A program made the translations under genes and the position numbers. Shown piece by piece: positions 43,478 through 55,804 of a stretch of DNA of 64,000 nucleotides. How positions within the stretch are numbered: position 1 is the stretch's first letter; each line of letters opens with the position of its first letter. The notes below the pieces were generated by a model. It ran no database searches. It was not told the DNA's origin and worked only from the letters and a program-made list of their open reading frames with translations. Source of the stretch: Nilaparvata lugens (Eukaryota; Arthropoda; Insecta; Hemiptera; Delphacidae); contig NC_052508.1 of NCBI RefSeq assembly GCF_014356525.2, positions 42,697,858 to 42,761,857 on the forward strand, written 5' to 3'.

Positions 43478-43880
43478 ATGGGTTTAGCCCAGTATAAAGG
43501 CTTTGTATTGTCTCCAAAAACATAAAATCTTGTGAAAGGATAACACTTGGCATATGAGAGAGGAATTTGAAGCATGGTGAACTTTAATGGTTTTCTTGCT
43601 AACACATGCTGCTTCAAGATGATAAATCAGACTATACATTTTTTCATGTGTCTATGATTGAATGTAACAGTTTTTTCAATGTAGGAGTTATATGAACTCA
43701 CTCTTATCTATAGAATTTGGGAAGGGGAAACATTCACCCCACAAGGAGCGTAGCACACGTGTCATTTCTCTGGGGAAACATTCAACAAGAGGGAGCGTAG
43801 CAATTCAGTGGAGTGATAGGGGGAAAATTCACTCACTTCACTCACTTCACTCCAAACAGTCGAGCTGACAAGTTCACATA
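43478..43880. other. Spacer with short direct repeat
   Basis: No gene; GGGGAAACATTCA and GGAGCGTAGCA each occur twice (43726-43812). Confidence 0.6.
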
Positions 43881-44189
43881 ATGTGTCACTATTTTGATTG
43901 GAGAAGTTTCAATGAGTTCTCTGTAGAAGCAAATCCACTAGCTGATTGGGGTTATGAATTTTATCCTTATGATTGGTTCGTATCATTTCCTGATAATGGC
44001 GAAATTCACCTTAAAATTATTGATATTGATAGTGAAGGTGACTTTAAACACACTATTAAGTTACCGAAAGAATATTCAGTGGTTTTGAATGAGGATAACA
44101 TCAGAAGTTTTAATTCTTGTTTATGGGAATTGAATGCAAGTGGGAATCGTATATTCTTAAGACAGTTTCATGGTAACTATAGTCGTTGA
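43881..44189 (+). CDS. Copy B ~100-aa right-end protein, intact
   Basis: 102 aa, MCHYFDWRSFNEFSVE start, YPYDWFVSFPDNGEIHLKI, then KLPKEYSVVLNEDNIRSF. Beta-rich, no recognised domain. Conserved with 23201-23488. Last gene before the right terminus. Confidence 0.6.
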   Translation: MCHYFDWRSFNEFSVEANPLADWGYEFYPYDWFVSFPDNGEIHLKIIDIDSEGDFKHTIKLPKEYSVVLNEDNIRSFNSCLWELNASGNRIFLRQFHGNYSR

Positions 44190-44439
44190 GTATTAAGATA
44201 CCCCGTTCCCCCGAGTGAAATAGGTCTGAGAATATGTAAGTATTTTTAGATATGCTAGCTCATTCCAATTATACTTACATATTGTCAGAGAAAACACTTT
44301 AACAATAACGACTGGGATGCTTGTACAGCAAAAGAGCTCATTTTTTTACACATGCATAATATTGATAAACAGTTTGATTGAACTCTTGACTGTCAGTTGG
44401 AAACCAAGCATGATATGGATATTATAGAACTTAGATTAT

Positions 44440-44570
44440 TGTAGAGATAAGGATTCACTTTAATCTGACAGTATAGCGATAGATTATAAGGCAATAGATG
44501 TAGAGAGAGATAGGGAATTTCTCAATTCACTTTAATCTGTCAGTATAGCATTAGATGTAGAGAGAGAGAG

Positions 44571-44617
<47 letters not shown>

Positions 44618-44658
44618 AATTTCTTAATTTACTTAGATCTGCCAGTATAGCATTAGAT

Positions 44659-44715
<57 letters not shown>

Positions 44716-45224
44716 ATTTCTTAATTCACTTTAATCTGCCAGTATAGCAATAGATGTAGAGAGATAGATAGGGAATTTCTCAATTCACTTTAATCTCTCA
44801 GTATAGCATTGGATGTAGAGAGAGATAGGGAATTTCTCAATTCACTTTAATCTGTCAGTATAGATGTAGAGAGGGAATTTTTCCCCTCAAAGGGAAATTA
44901 TTTTTTCCCTCACTTTTTTCATCCCCCTCATCTATACTGGGGAAGGGGAAGGGAAAATCTATTTGAGAGAGAGAGATATCTCTCCTTCTTCATCCCCCTC
45001 ATCACCACTGGAGCAGGGGAAGGGAAAAATCTATTTTGAGAGAGAGAGTGAGAGAAATATATCTCTTTCTCTTTCTTCATCCCCCTCATCCCAACTGGAG
45101 CAGGGGAAGGGAAAAATCTATTTTGAGAGAGAGAGCCCCCTCGTCTTCACTGGGGAAGGGGAAGGGAAAATCAATTTTTAGAACACGCCCCACCCGGGGC
45201 GGGGAAGGTGGGAGAGGGGGGAGG
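44440..45224. repeat. Right subterminal repeat region with GA microsatellites
   Basis: Units of CTTTAATCTGTCAGTATAGC and AGGGAATTTCTCAATTCA alternate with long (GA)n tracts (44570-44605, 44660-44712), then ~88-bp units inverted relative to 23668-23980. No gene. Confidence 0.88.
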
Positions 45225-45273
45225 GGGGAAAAGTCGTAAAAAAGTGTCGCAAATACGGCACTCTCATACTACT
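45225..45273 (-). repeat. Outer right terminal inverted repeat
   Basis: Reverse complement begins AGTAGTATGAGAGTGCCGTA and continues TTTGCGACACTTTTTTACGA. Pairs with 12550-12598. Confidence 0.9.
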
Positions 45274-45279
45274 TATGTT
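45274..45279. repeat. 6-bp target duplication TATGTT (right)
   Basis: Identical to 12544-12549 and directly abutting the terminus. Confidence 0.9.
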
Positions 45280-45540
45280 GCTAGCTGCGCACTGCTTCCT
45301 TCACTCCCTCTGTCGACCACTCACACTGGACACCTGCACTAGACTGTCTTCCTACTAGCCTCTTATGAGCCTCCCTCAGTGGCTGAGAGGGAGGGGAGTA
45401 AGGATGCGCAGCACTGCTGAGCGGTAGCCCAGCGGCTGGGCTGCTCGTTGGACACTGCGATTTCATCAGAGATAACCAAGTGTCTTAGAACAAGCCCTAA
45501 ACTCAATTCCCCTCACTAGTTACACTAGATATACATCGTG

Positions 45541-45923
45541 ACAACTCTAAAAACAACATTCTGGGATAACAATAACACCATTATTTTAAAAAGAAGACCA
45601 GCCAATGCTCAAAATAGATACATGATTACTGGATCTGCAACAGACAAGGAACACTACAACAATCTGAAAAAGCTATATGATTTGGGAGTGATGAATGAAA
45701 AAAGGACACATTTGAAAAGTAAAGTAGAATGCTCTAATAATAGAACTCAAACGTTGTGGAGAATAATAAATACTGAAAGGAACAACCAATGTACAGGAAA
45801 ACAGGAAAACCTTTGCCTAATAACAGACAAAAAGAAAATAACAGACCCCTACCAAATCAGTAACTTTTTAAACACATACTTCACCCAGGAAAACACTACC
45901 GCAACCAATGAAATACCTCACAA
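45541..45923 (+). pseudogene. CR1-like LINE ORF2 linker
   Basis: Open frame TTLKTTFWDNNN, then LKRRPANAQNRYM, LWRIINTERNN and ISNFLNTYFTQE, the region between endonuclease and RT. It ends in IPHN at the hAT insertion; the RT part at 56146 continues in the same frame. Joins upstream to 5186. Confidence 0.8.
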
Positions 45924-46265
45924 TAGGTTGGGCAGAAAAAAATAAGTTTTTTTTTTCGAAGTTGTATTAGCTCGCGAAAGTGTCTCTTTTGGAAGGGAAA
46001 CACAATGAAATAAAAAAAATTGAAATTGGTTGACATCTTCCGGTCGCGCATGGGCACTAAAGTTTGTTGAAAATCTAAAAAAAAACGAAATTTTTCAGAA
46101 TTTTTTTTTCAACTTAAATTTTATTTTTTTGTGTTGTAATAGGTGAAAAATACTTTAAGTATAGCTTAAAATCATTGTGATTTTTTTTCATCCATGTTAG
46201 GCAATATCTTCCGGTGGCGCAAGGAGCCTAAAATTTGCTTAAATATAGAAAAATCACAATTTTTA
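45924..46265 (+). repeat. hAT-like left inverted repeat
   Basis: Matches the complement of 55805-56145, including GAAGTTGTA, TAGCTCGC, AAAGTGTCTCTTTT, the AT-rich middle and GGCGCA.GGAGCCTAAAAT. Unusually long for hAT. Confidence 0.88.
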
Positions 46266-46869
46266 AACATTTTTTCAAGAGAAACGGATTAATATTTGAC
46301 AAATGTAATAGCCTTAGTTGTTATTCACATGTGATGCTCACTATTGGAAAAACAAAATACGTTATTAAGCACAAAGTTTTTGGGTCGCACAATGACTTGA
46401 AAGTGATGGGAGGAGGTGTGTGGGTCTGTGGGTGGAGCATAAACAAGCTACAACTCGCTTGTTCCACCATGTTCGCCATCTTTTTCGCCATCTTGTCACG
46501 TCATCGGCACTCAGTCAGTTGTGTTTGCCAGTCTGCTTCAGTGTGATTTTTGTTTTGATCGGTTGGCGATTGCAGTTTTTGTGATGTGAGTAAGTTAAGA
46601 CCATTGTTTCTGATTCTATTGTGACTTGGAAATAATACTATTGTTATGACGACTCCCAAGAAAATCACAAGACAAGTATTTGACTGTCCTATTTTCGGAG
46701 CACCCAAAGATCTTCCATTGAACAAGCTTCCAACTGGTGAGGATGTCATAAGGTGTTGTTCACAGGAGAGGTATAACTTGGTACTCAAAATCAATAATAA
46801 GAGTGTTAGTTTCAAACAAGTTGCTAGTACAGTAACTAATAAGATAATCAACTTGTACGAAAGAGCGTC

Positions 46870-47131
46870 TGGTAAAGACAGTTATCGTGATTTCCTTCCT
46901 TACCCCCACCCCTCCCTCTTCATCGTAGAAGGAAGCAGCCAAAATCAGCTTCCCCCTCCAGTTTCAGTTGGCATGAAGTTCACGAAGCTACACCATCATT
47001 GCTGCTTTGAAGCCCTGGTTTCAACTGTATTTTCTTCAGTTTTTCAAGTGAGTTTTCGTTTATAATGACACAGCTCTTTTCTTTTGTTCACCCGCGGTCC
47101 TCCACTTGTGAAATTCTGTTTCTAATCACCA
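46870..47131 (+). repeat. 5' LTR of BEL/Pao II
   Basis: 262 bp, TGGTAAAGACAG to CTAATCACCA. The 3' copy differs at a small number of positions. Confidence 0.93.
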
Positions 47132-47762
47132 TTTTGGTCCTAATCGGGTCGGATTAGATCAGTGTTTTTTGGAAATGCATTCCGCTCATTGTCAGTGTCT
47201 GTACGTGTCGTGTTATTTAGATGTTTTTAAATGTTAAAGTCCCGTTGTTTTGAGCTGTGTGATTCGGTAGTGTGTGAACTCAAAGTGAAAATTCTGTTTA
47301 TTTCAACTCAATGCATTGCACGGTTCAAAAGTTATTGAATTTCAAAGTTTCAACCCAAGCCATAGTCGGACATTTTGGATTTTGTTTCCCTTTCAAAATC
47401 GATCAATTATCAAACTTCGTTAATGATTGGCAAAATTCGGTTTAATCAGTGTCATGTGATCGATCCCGTGAATCAATCAACGTCAAGTGCAGGAAGGAGA
47501 GAGAGCTACTCACACAACGGAGCCAAGCAGACGACCACAACAAGGCCTGTGTCAACCTTCCTTATTCCATTCCTTGCACATTGTGTATCATTCTCATTTG
47601 CAATGCACTTTGCAACCGTTTCAGTATCACTTCCTCTCATTAACAGAAATTAGATTCAGTAGGTTTGAGTGCACTGTATCTGTATTATCAGCTGGACAGT
47701 TACTCAGTTACTTGTTCTTGTTAGTTCTGACATTAACTTTGAAATCTTAACCTCAACTCACA
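47132..47762 (+). other. BEL/Pao II leader
   Basis: Primer-binding region then untranslated leader to the gag ATG at 47763; no coding signal. Confidence 0.75.
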
Positions 47763-50700
47763 ATGTCAGACCATGGAGATACCTCGCTTACTGAATCGTG
47801 TATTTTACATGATACAACTCAAAATGCAACCACCCAGGAAACTAATATCAATGTTACAGTCAAAGCTAAGGATCCCACTATGGAGTTGAAGCTTTCAACA
47901 ATAAAAAGAAACAGAATTATTATCAAAATAGAGTCAGCAATCAAATCCTTATCAAACAATCCCTCTGAGCGTATGATTCTAGATTTAAGAAATGATTTTC
48001 TAACATTCGAATCAATTCAAGACAACATCACAGAACTTGCTTTATTAACTGATTCAGTTGATGAGAATTATGATGTTATGGGCGAGAAGTTTCTTGAACT
48101 CTATTGAAGGTACACTTCATTTTGTAAACAGCCAACAATTGAAACTGTACAGCAGACCAATCCTAGTTCTAACATCAATTTACCACAAATAAAGCTGCTT
48201 AATTTTAATGGTGATATTGAACAATGGATCGAGTTCTTGAACATGTTCAATGTGATTATTCATACGAATAGATCACTTTCAGATATAGAAAAATTTCATT
48301 ATCTGAAATCCAATGTGTCAGGCTCAGCCGCTCAAATGATAGCTCATTTGTCTCTATCAAATGGAAATTATCTTATCGCCTACACTCAGTTGTGTGACAG
48401 ATACTCGAATCCAAGAAGATTATGTTCGTATTACATCGATCAGTTACTAGAGTTTAAGCAAATAGATAAGCCCGATTATTTGTCATTAAGAACATTTGTT
48501 GACACTCATTCTGTTTGTATTTCTGCTCTCAAAACACAGCAGATTCCCGATTTGAGTGACTTTATTCTGTTATCGCTGTGTTTAAACCATTTGGATAAAC
48601 GAACTCAACTTGAGTTTGAAAGTAAGATAGCTGATGTCATTCCTAAATATGAAGACCTAATGAACTTTTTAGTGTCTAAAACTCATATGTATGAGTTAGT
48701 GAACCCTTCAACTACACTTCAATCCGCAAGAAATATTGAATCTAAGTCTACTCACTCAAATGAAAATAAATCTGATAAGAGATTTTCACTAGTTGCAAGT
48801 GATAATTCTTCAACTGTCAAACCTAATCAAATTGTCAAGTTAAAACCGCTTCAGTGTATTGTGTGTGGATCAGAGGATCATAGTATTTATTCATGCCAGC
48901 AATTTGTCAATTTGTCTGTCGATCAAAAGTATGATTTCCTCGAACAAAAAAATCTATGTTTTCAATGTTTTGGAACTCATAATCGTGTTCAGTGCAAGTC
49001 ACAAAAAACTTGTAAACTATGCAATTCTAGTAACCACCATACATTATTGCATGCTCTGAAGGAAAAGACCCCTGCCACCTTTGTGTGTAACACTTCAAGT
49101 CTATCCATTTCAGAATCATCTCTATGTCTACTTGGCACCGCTAATGTTGTTGTTTTTGACTCTTTCAATAAGCCACATATTGCGTGAGCTATTCTAGACT
49201 CAGCTTCACAAATAACCGCTGTTATAAAGGAGCTAGCAAATAAATTGAATTTGAAATCTACTTATTCATCTCAAAAACTCATTGGCATCGGTACTAAAAC
49301 AACAAGTACAATGGGCGAGGTTAACTTAACTATCTCTTCACAGATTCAGCCGAATTCCAAGTTGAATACTAAAGCTACAGTGCTATCAGTCATAACATGT
49401 AATCAACCCTCTGTTTCATTGAAGGCTGAAGATTTTAAGCATTTTTCAAGTCTGAAATTGGCTGATGAAAAATTCTATGTGTCAGGTAAAATTGATCTGC
49501 TCATAGGAGCTGGCTCATTTCTTCATACTCTATGTGCTCAAGATCACGAAGTCACAAAGTTTCATCAAAATTCTCCAGGAGCCTTGAGCACGGTTTTTGG
49601 CCATGTTATCATTGGAAAAATAAATTCTAATGAACTCACATCACAATCAGATTTAGCTACCAGCCTTCTAATCTATGTAGAACCAATTAATCAGTTGCTT
49701 CAAAAGTTTTGGGAAACCGAAGAGATATCTATCAAAGCTGAGGAAGACCCATCTCATGTGTATTGTGAAAACCTATACACAGAAACTACAACTCGGTGGC
49801 CTTCAGGTCGTTATGAAGTAGCGTTACCATTCAAAACTCAGAATGTGGTTTTAGGTGAAAACCGAAACTCTTCAATGAAAAAATTCCTCTCACTTGAGAA
49901 AAGACTAGCATCAGACAACTCTGTTAGCAAACAATATCACGATTTCATGAGCCAGTATATTGAGTTGGAGCACATGTCCAGAGCTTTAACTTTGTCTAAA
50001 TATGTAATACCGCACCACTGTGTTCAAAAGGCAGACAGCTCCACAACTAAGTTACGTGTCGTTTTCAATGCATCAGCATCTTGTAACAATGGAGAAGTGC
50101 TCAATGAATCTCTCTTACCTGGCCCCAAGCTCCAAAACGAGCTTAGTCATATCTTATTAAGTTTCAGAACTCACAAAGTGGCAATTACATCAGATGTTAA
50201 AATGATGTACAGGCAGATATCAGTGAGAGAAGTTGATCGTAATTTTCAGCACATATTTTATCGACCAACACCACAAGAAGAACTGATAGAATTTCAACTC
50301 AATACTGTCACATATGGTATGACTTCAAGTAGTTTCCTTGCTCAAAGAACATTGCTTCAATTAGCCAGCGATTATGAAACCGAATTTCCTTTGGCTGTCA
50401 ATGCCATCCGTCAGCATACTTACGTCGATGACGTGGTTAGTGGCGCTTCCAGTTTGAGTGAAGCTAAATCACTTATCTCACAACTCAATCAATTGATGCT
50501 GAAGGGTGAACTCCAGCTGCGAAAATGGTCATCTAACGTGAGAGAAGCAATTGAAGAATTTCCCGATGAAATGTTAGAAAATCCCCTTGCCTTTTCTGAT
50601 ACCACTCAACGAATTAAAGTACTTGGTTTTTGTTGGAATCCATCAACAGATGCCTTTTCATACGCAGTCACACCATTCATTGAAAAACCAACAAAACGCA

Positions 50701-52995
50701 CAATACTGTCATACACAGCCAAATTGTTTGACCCGCTTGGGATGTTATCTCCCGTTGTATTCTTATTCAAGTATTTTTTGAAGCTGTTATGGTTGTCTAA
50801 TCTCGATTGGGATGATCCATTAAGTGAAGATTTAACCTGTCAGTGGAGTTGTATATCAAGTACAATTGTGTCACTCGCCAACGTTCACATTCCTCGTCAC
50901 ATTGACACTACACATGTGAGTGTATCATTACTCGGTTTTTGTGATGGATCAGAAAAAGGTTATGGTGCATGCGTCTATATTCATATCTCTTCAAACAGTC
51001 AATTCATATCAATGAATCTTATCATGGCAAAAACAAGAATCTCACCTGTAAAAACTCTTACTATTCCAAGATTGGAATTATGCGGTGCTCTATTGCTGTC
51101 AAAATTATATAAAATTGTTCTACCTCAGTTCGAAAAATGTATCTCCAATACACGGCTGTACTCTGATGCAAAATTAGTATTAAATTGGCTCAGAACTCCA
51201 ACTCATAAACTCAAGATCTATATGAGCAACCGAGTCACACAAATACTTGATTTGACATCACCAGAAAATTGGTTTCATGTACCTACTGATTGTAACCCTG
51301 CAGATCTGGCCTCGAGAGGTATCTCAGCACAAGATATTGTAGACAACTCCTTGTGGTGGCATGGACATCAATCGTTCCACGTGCAATTTGAGAAATTGAT
51401 TATATCAGAGGTTGATAGGATTGAAGACGACTCGGAATTGAAACCTCAACTTTCAATTCTCACAACTACAATAGTTGAGAAGTCTCATGCTCTTAAGTTC
51501 TTTGAAAAATATTCCAACCTTCACAAGGCAACACATATATTTGCATTTGTGTTGCGCTTCATAAAAAATTGTAAGCTGAAGGAAACACACAGGCACAATC
51601 TTCACAGCCATAGAGCACAACCGGCGCGCCTCACCTCTCCGCATCTGTCTGTTGCTGAATGTCGTGCAGCACTATTGAGTATTGTCAAACTTACTCAAGA
51701 GTTCTATTTCATTGACACTTTCAAGCTTCTCAACAAGGGAGAAAACCCACCGCGAGAATTACACTCTCTAGCGCCATTCATCGATCCATCCGGTTCTCTC
51801 AGGGTGGGCGGACGTCTCAAACGATCCTGTCTTCCATATGACAGCCGTCATCCACTGCTGCTGCCGAAATCATCTCACCTCAGCACCCTCATCTGCGATC
51901 AGATGCACCGAGATCATCACCACGCACCACTCAATCACTAGTTGTGCGCAAGTATTGGATCATCCCGGCGCGTAACCTGATAAGAAGCCAAATACGTAAT
52001 TGTGTCCACTGCACTCGTATGCGAGCCCAACCTAATCAGCCAGTGATATCTGATCTTCCAGACTTTCATGTTAGCGCATCGTTCCCATTCACCCATGTTG
52101 GCGTTGACTTTGCGGGTCCTTTCTATACAAAATGCAGCCCACTAAAAAAGATGAAATTATACAAAGGCTATCTCGCACTTTTTTTTGCCTGGCTGTAAAA
52201 GCGATTCATTTGGAATACGTGTCAGAATTAACAACTGAGGCCTTTCTCGCTGCATTCAACAGATTCACATCACGCCGAGGTCTACCATCGCATATGTACT
52301 CTGACAATGGTTTAAATTTTGTTGGAGCCGCTAAACACTTATCAGATATTTCCAAATTTCTGTCTGATAATAATACTGAGATATTGAATGGACTTGTCCA
52401 ACGTGAGGTAACTTGGCACTCCAATCCACCAGTTGCCCCAAACTTTGGGGGAATTTGGGAAGCTAATGTTAAAACTGCCAAAGTGCTATTAAAAAATCAG
52501 ATTGGTGACACACCAATGACTATGTAAGAATATTTCACTGTTTTTTCTCATATTGAAGCCATTATGAATAGCCGTCCGCTGCTAGAACCCTCCCCGGACC
52601 CCAACGAAAACACACCGCTATTGACACCTGGTCATTTCTTGATTGGACGACCACTGCTTCAGGCCGTGGAGCTTCCTCTAAATGACTCCACCTCAAATCG
52701 GCAACGTTGGACTCACCTGCGTCAATTAGTACAGTCATTCTGGCGTCGATGGAAATCTGAGTATCTACAAACACTCATTCAACGAAATAAGTGGAAAACT
52801 CCAACAGAAAACATCAAAGTTGGACAAATTGTGCTTATAAAACATTTGAACACTGCACCTACACTATGGCCTATTGGTAAAATTGAGAAAGTATTTCCTG
52901 GACAAGACAAAATAATAAGAGTAGCGTTAATCCGCACAGCCAGCGGTATGCTCATCCGACCTGTGAACAAACTTATAGTGTTGCCAGTAGTCTAA
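47763..52995 (+). pseudogene. BEL/Pao gag-pol polyprotein (broken)
   Basis: Single frame from MSDHGDTSLTES (47763): gag with LNFNGDIEQWIEFLNMF, knuckles CIVCGSEDHSIYSC and CFQCFGTHNRVQC, and protease AILDSASQITA. RT follows with LRVVFNASA, SDVKMMYRQISV and HTYVDDVVSG, then RNase H-like CDGSEKGYGACVY. Integrase has the zinc region HRDHHHAPLNH and CVHCTRM, catalytic D (VGVDFAGPF), D (MYSDNGLNF) and E (NFGGIWEANVK). TGA at 48105 and 49185, a frameshift at about 51940, another in a T-run near 52180, and TAA at 52525. Otherwise full length, ending at TAA 52993-52995. Confidence 0.92.
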
Positions 52996-53191
52996 ATCTC
53001 GGCAGCCCCTTCTGAACCTTGTGTAAATATTCTATTATCGTCTACCCCGCTTCGTGTAACAATCATATATGTAACAGTCTCTTTGTGTGCATCGTATGTG
53101 TGATATCCGCTTCGTATTTATATGTGCTAAATCTCAAATAAACAATTACATTATCCTTGATAAAACTCCGATGTAGTTTTAGGTGGGTGGT

Positions 53192-53454
53192 TGGTGAAGA
53201 CAGTTATCATGATTTCCTTTCTTACCCCCACCCCTCCCTCTTCATCGTAGAAGGAAGCAGCCAAAAGCAGCTTCCCCCTCCAGTTTCAGTTGGCATGAAG
53301 TTCACAAAGCTACACCATCATTGCTGCTTTGAAGCCCCGGTTTCAACTGTATTTTCTTCAGTTTTTCAAGTGAGTTTTCGTTTATAATCACACAGCTCTT
53401 TTCTTTTGTTCACCCGCAGTCCTCCACTTGTAAAATTTCTGTTTCTAATCACCA
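53192..53454 (+). repeat. 3' LTR of BEL/Pao II
   Basis: 263 bp, TGGTGAAGACAG to CTAATCACCA, followed by the GCGTC duplication. Confidence 0.93.
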
Positions 53455-55804
53455 GCGTCCATCCCAACAGTTACGGAAAAGAGAGTCACTCAACTTGTGA
53501 ATGTGCTACATGATAAGTACTATAGCCTAAGGAAATCCTACATGCAAGACAAAAACAATGCATCTTTTAAAGAGAGAGTTGATGATTTTAAGACTAAGTG
53601 TTCATTTCTTTTTGATGTAGCAGCTTGCAAATGTCTCATCATAGTTGAATGTACTTGCAAAAAAACCCCAGATTTGTGTCAGTGTGAAGTTATGGTTGAT
53701 TGTAACTGTGAAAAATCCAAGAGAATCCCCTCCATTGAACTGAGATTTGTTCATTCCCTAAGAGTACATGGAGTAGGAAAAATTGGAAGTGTAGATGTAG
53801 GTGAAACAAACAAGCGTAACAGAGCATTAAAAAGAAAGTTACAAGAGAATAATGCATTTTTAGATGTTTCAAAACCCTCAACCTCACGCCTTGACTCAGA
53901 ACCAGCAGTAATTCACGAAGAAGCATGCAATAGTCCCGCTACAATGGACAGCGACAGTGACAGAGACCCAGATTATAAGGTGAATGAGATAAAGTTACCC
54001 AAGTCTACTAATTGGCAGATGAGAATTCATTTAAAATCTACTGCTATATCAAGTGATCGTTATGGTGTTTCCGATCGTGCAACGGCAGCTATTGCATCTA
54101 GCGTATTGCACGACTTAGGTATGGTTACTGATTCAGATTCTTCCCATGTTATAGACAAAAATAAAATATGGAGGGAAAAGCAGAACATAAGGACTGAGCT
54201 AAGAGATAAATCAAATGAACTTTCTTTGTTAGGTCTATATCTAGATGGAAGGAAAGACGATACTTAGGTGATAGAGCAGGCCCACTTGAAACAGTATCGT
54301 AGAGTCATAAAAGAAGAGCACTACTCCCTTATTCAAGAACCAGGCTCACTCTACATCGGTCATGTTACTCCAAACTCTGGAAGCTCAGAAGAAATCGTTA
54401 AATCTGTTATTTCGTATCTATCTGAACATGAAATATCTCTTGAAAACTTGATTGTGATTGGCTGCGATGGTACTGCTGTCAATACAGGTTTGAAATCTGG
54501 TCTGATTCGCCGAATAGAGCTATTTTTGAAAAGACCTCTACAATGGGCAATATGTCTCCTACACTTCAATGAGTTGCCGTTTCGGCATTTATTTGAACAT
54601 CTTGATGGCAAAACAACGGGGCCTACTTCCTCTAAAGGACCAATCGGAAAAGGTATCCAACTGTGAAAAGTTCCCAGTAGTTGCCTTCCAGATCATTGAC
54701 TGTGAAATCCCCGAAATAGACAGACAAGTACTTAGTAAGGATCAGCAATATTTACTTGATATTTCTAGTGCAATCGAATCAGGTATTTGTGAAGAAGATT
54801 TGGCTGCTAGAGATCCAGGACACTTATCCCATTCTAGGTGATTGACAAGAGCCAACAGGACCCTCAGACTCTATGTAAGTGAAGTAAGCCCTTCATCGGA
54901 ACTGAAAAAACTTGTTCTATTTGTGCTATGCTCATATATGCCAATGTGGTTTGCAATTAAAAAAAGTAGACTATTCACTGACGGTCCAAAACTTGTGTAC
55001 CAAACCATCAAATCAACAAGGTACCTACCAAAAGACCTGCTCAACATTGTTGATCCTGTAATCGAAAGAAACGGTTTCTTTGCAAACCCTGAACACATAT
55101 TATTGGCAATGACTCAGGATAAAAGGAAACATATAAGAGAGCTCGGATTGCGAAGAATTCTAAAGTCAAGGCAGGTCAATGAAAGAAGGAAAGCCGTAAG
55201 AACATTTACCCCTCCAAAAATCAACTTTTGTGCACAAGACTACTTCGAATTAATCAACTGGACGGACTCCAATCTCAAACTTTCATTACCTCCTTTGTTG
55301 AGGGACTTTACAGACGAAGCAATAAGAGAGCTCATTGACTCCAACAGTGACTCCATCCCAGACTGGAACTCTACTTTTCAAAAATTCCCAGTTCACACGC
55401 AGGCAGTAGAATGGTGTGTTAAACTTGTCACGGAAGCTTTGAGAACGCTTTGTGGATTTGACAACTGAGATGGCTTCATAAGAGCAACACTTCTGTCAAG
55501 ATCATCTATGGCCAATTATACGAGCAAAAAAGATTTCAAAGTTCCATCTGAGGGAAATATGTAGTTTCTAAAAACAAATTAAAGATAAAATTGGACAGTT
55601 TTGAAAATTTAATTTCTCCTCATTTCCTATTTCAGTATTTATGGTTAAATAATATTCAACAGTTTCTTGTATTCTACAGTTTGTGAAATAAAAAACAATA
55701 TACCAAGCTCGTTTTTCTATACTTACCCATCATATTGTATCAGGCTTGATCAAACTTGTCTTAAAGTATCCCACATTGATTGAAAATGCTCAAGTTATGT
55801 TCTG

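Larger units (their letters stand above)
12550..45273. mobile_element. Composite of two Polinton/adintovirus-like proviruses
   Basis: The outer ends are inverted copies (first 17 bases identical, then alternate matches through ACTTTTTTAYGACTTTTCCC) and flanked by one 6-bp duplication. Inside are two gene sets in the same order and orientation: copy A (12780-23487) and copy B (24542-44189). Hallmarks are integrase, protein-primed PolB, packaging ATPase, adenain-like protease, double jelly-roll capsid and penton. The copies are clearly diverged from each other, so this is not a simple recent duplication. Both carry multiple stops and frameshifts. Confidence 0.92.
5187..45540 (-). mobile_element. 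Gypsy-like LTR element lacking RT, opened by the Polinton block
   Basis: Sequence between the LINE breakpoints that is not Polinton: 5187-12549 and 45274-45540. On the minus strand it shows gag, zinc knuckle, a protease-like motif and an integrase C-terminal tail, flanked by long related segments (5187 onward and 9436 onward share GTAGATTTTTG and about 220 bp after it). AACTCT occurs at both LINE edges and may be the target duplication. Reverse transcriptase, RNase H and the integrase core are absent. The assignment of 45274-45540 to this element is inference from LINE continuity. Confidence 0.6.
46870..53454 (+). mobile_element. BEL/Pao LTR retrotransposon II, structurally complete
   Basis: LTRs 46870-47131 and 53192-53454 (TGGT...ACCA ends, few differences) are flanked by GCGTC at 46865-46869 and 53455-53459. 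The primer-binding-like TTTTGGTCCTAATCGGG follows the 5' LTR. Gag-pol order is gag, protease, RT, RNase H, integrase. The LTRs are still very similar, so this is the youngest datable insertion here. Confidence 0.95.
46646..55468 (+). pseudogene. hAT-like transposase split by BEL/Pao element
   Basis: N-terminal piece 46646-46869 (MTTPKKITRQVFDCPIFG...), then 53455-55468. The frame joins exactly across the BEL element through its GCGTC duplication. Internal domain order: a Cys-rich region (CKCLIIVECTCKK), GVSDRATAAIAS, LYLDGRKD (candidate first Asp), VIGCDGTAVNTG (second Asp), CLLHFNELPFRHL (CxxH motif) and SHSR*LTRANR, where a TGA stands at the place of the conserved Trp. Lesions: TAG at 54265, frameshift near 54640, TGA at 54839. 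Active-site assignments are inferred from hAT architecture. Confidence 0.7.

Noticed and set aside
47375..47750. Overlapping short frames in the BEL leader
   Set aside because: They lie between primer-binding site and gag ATG and match nothing.
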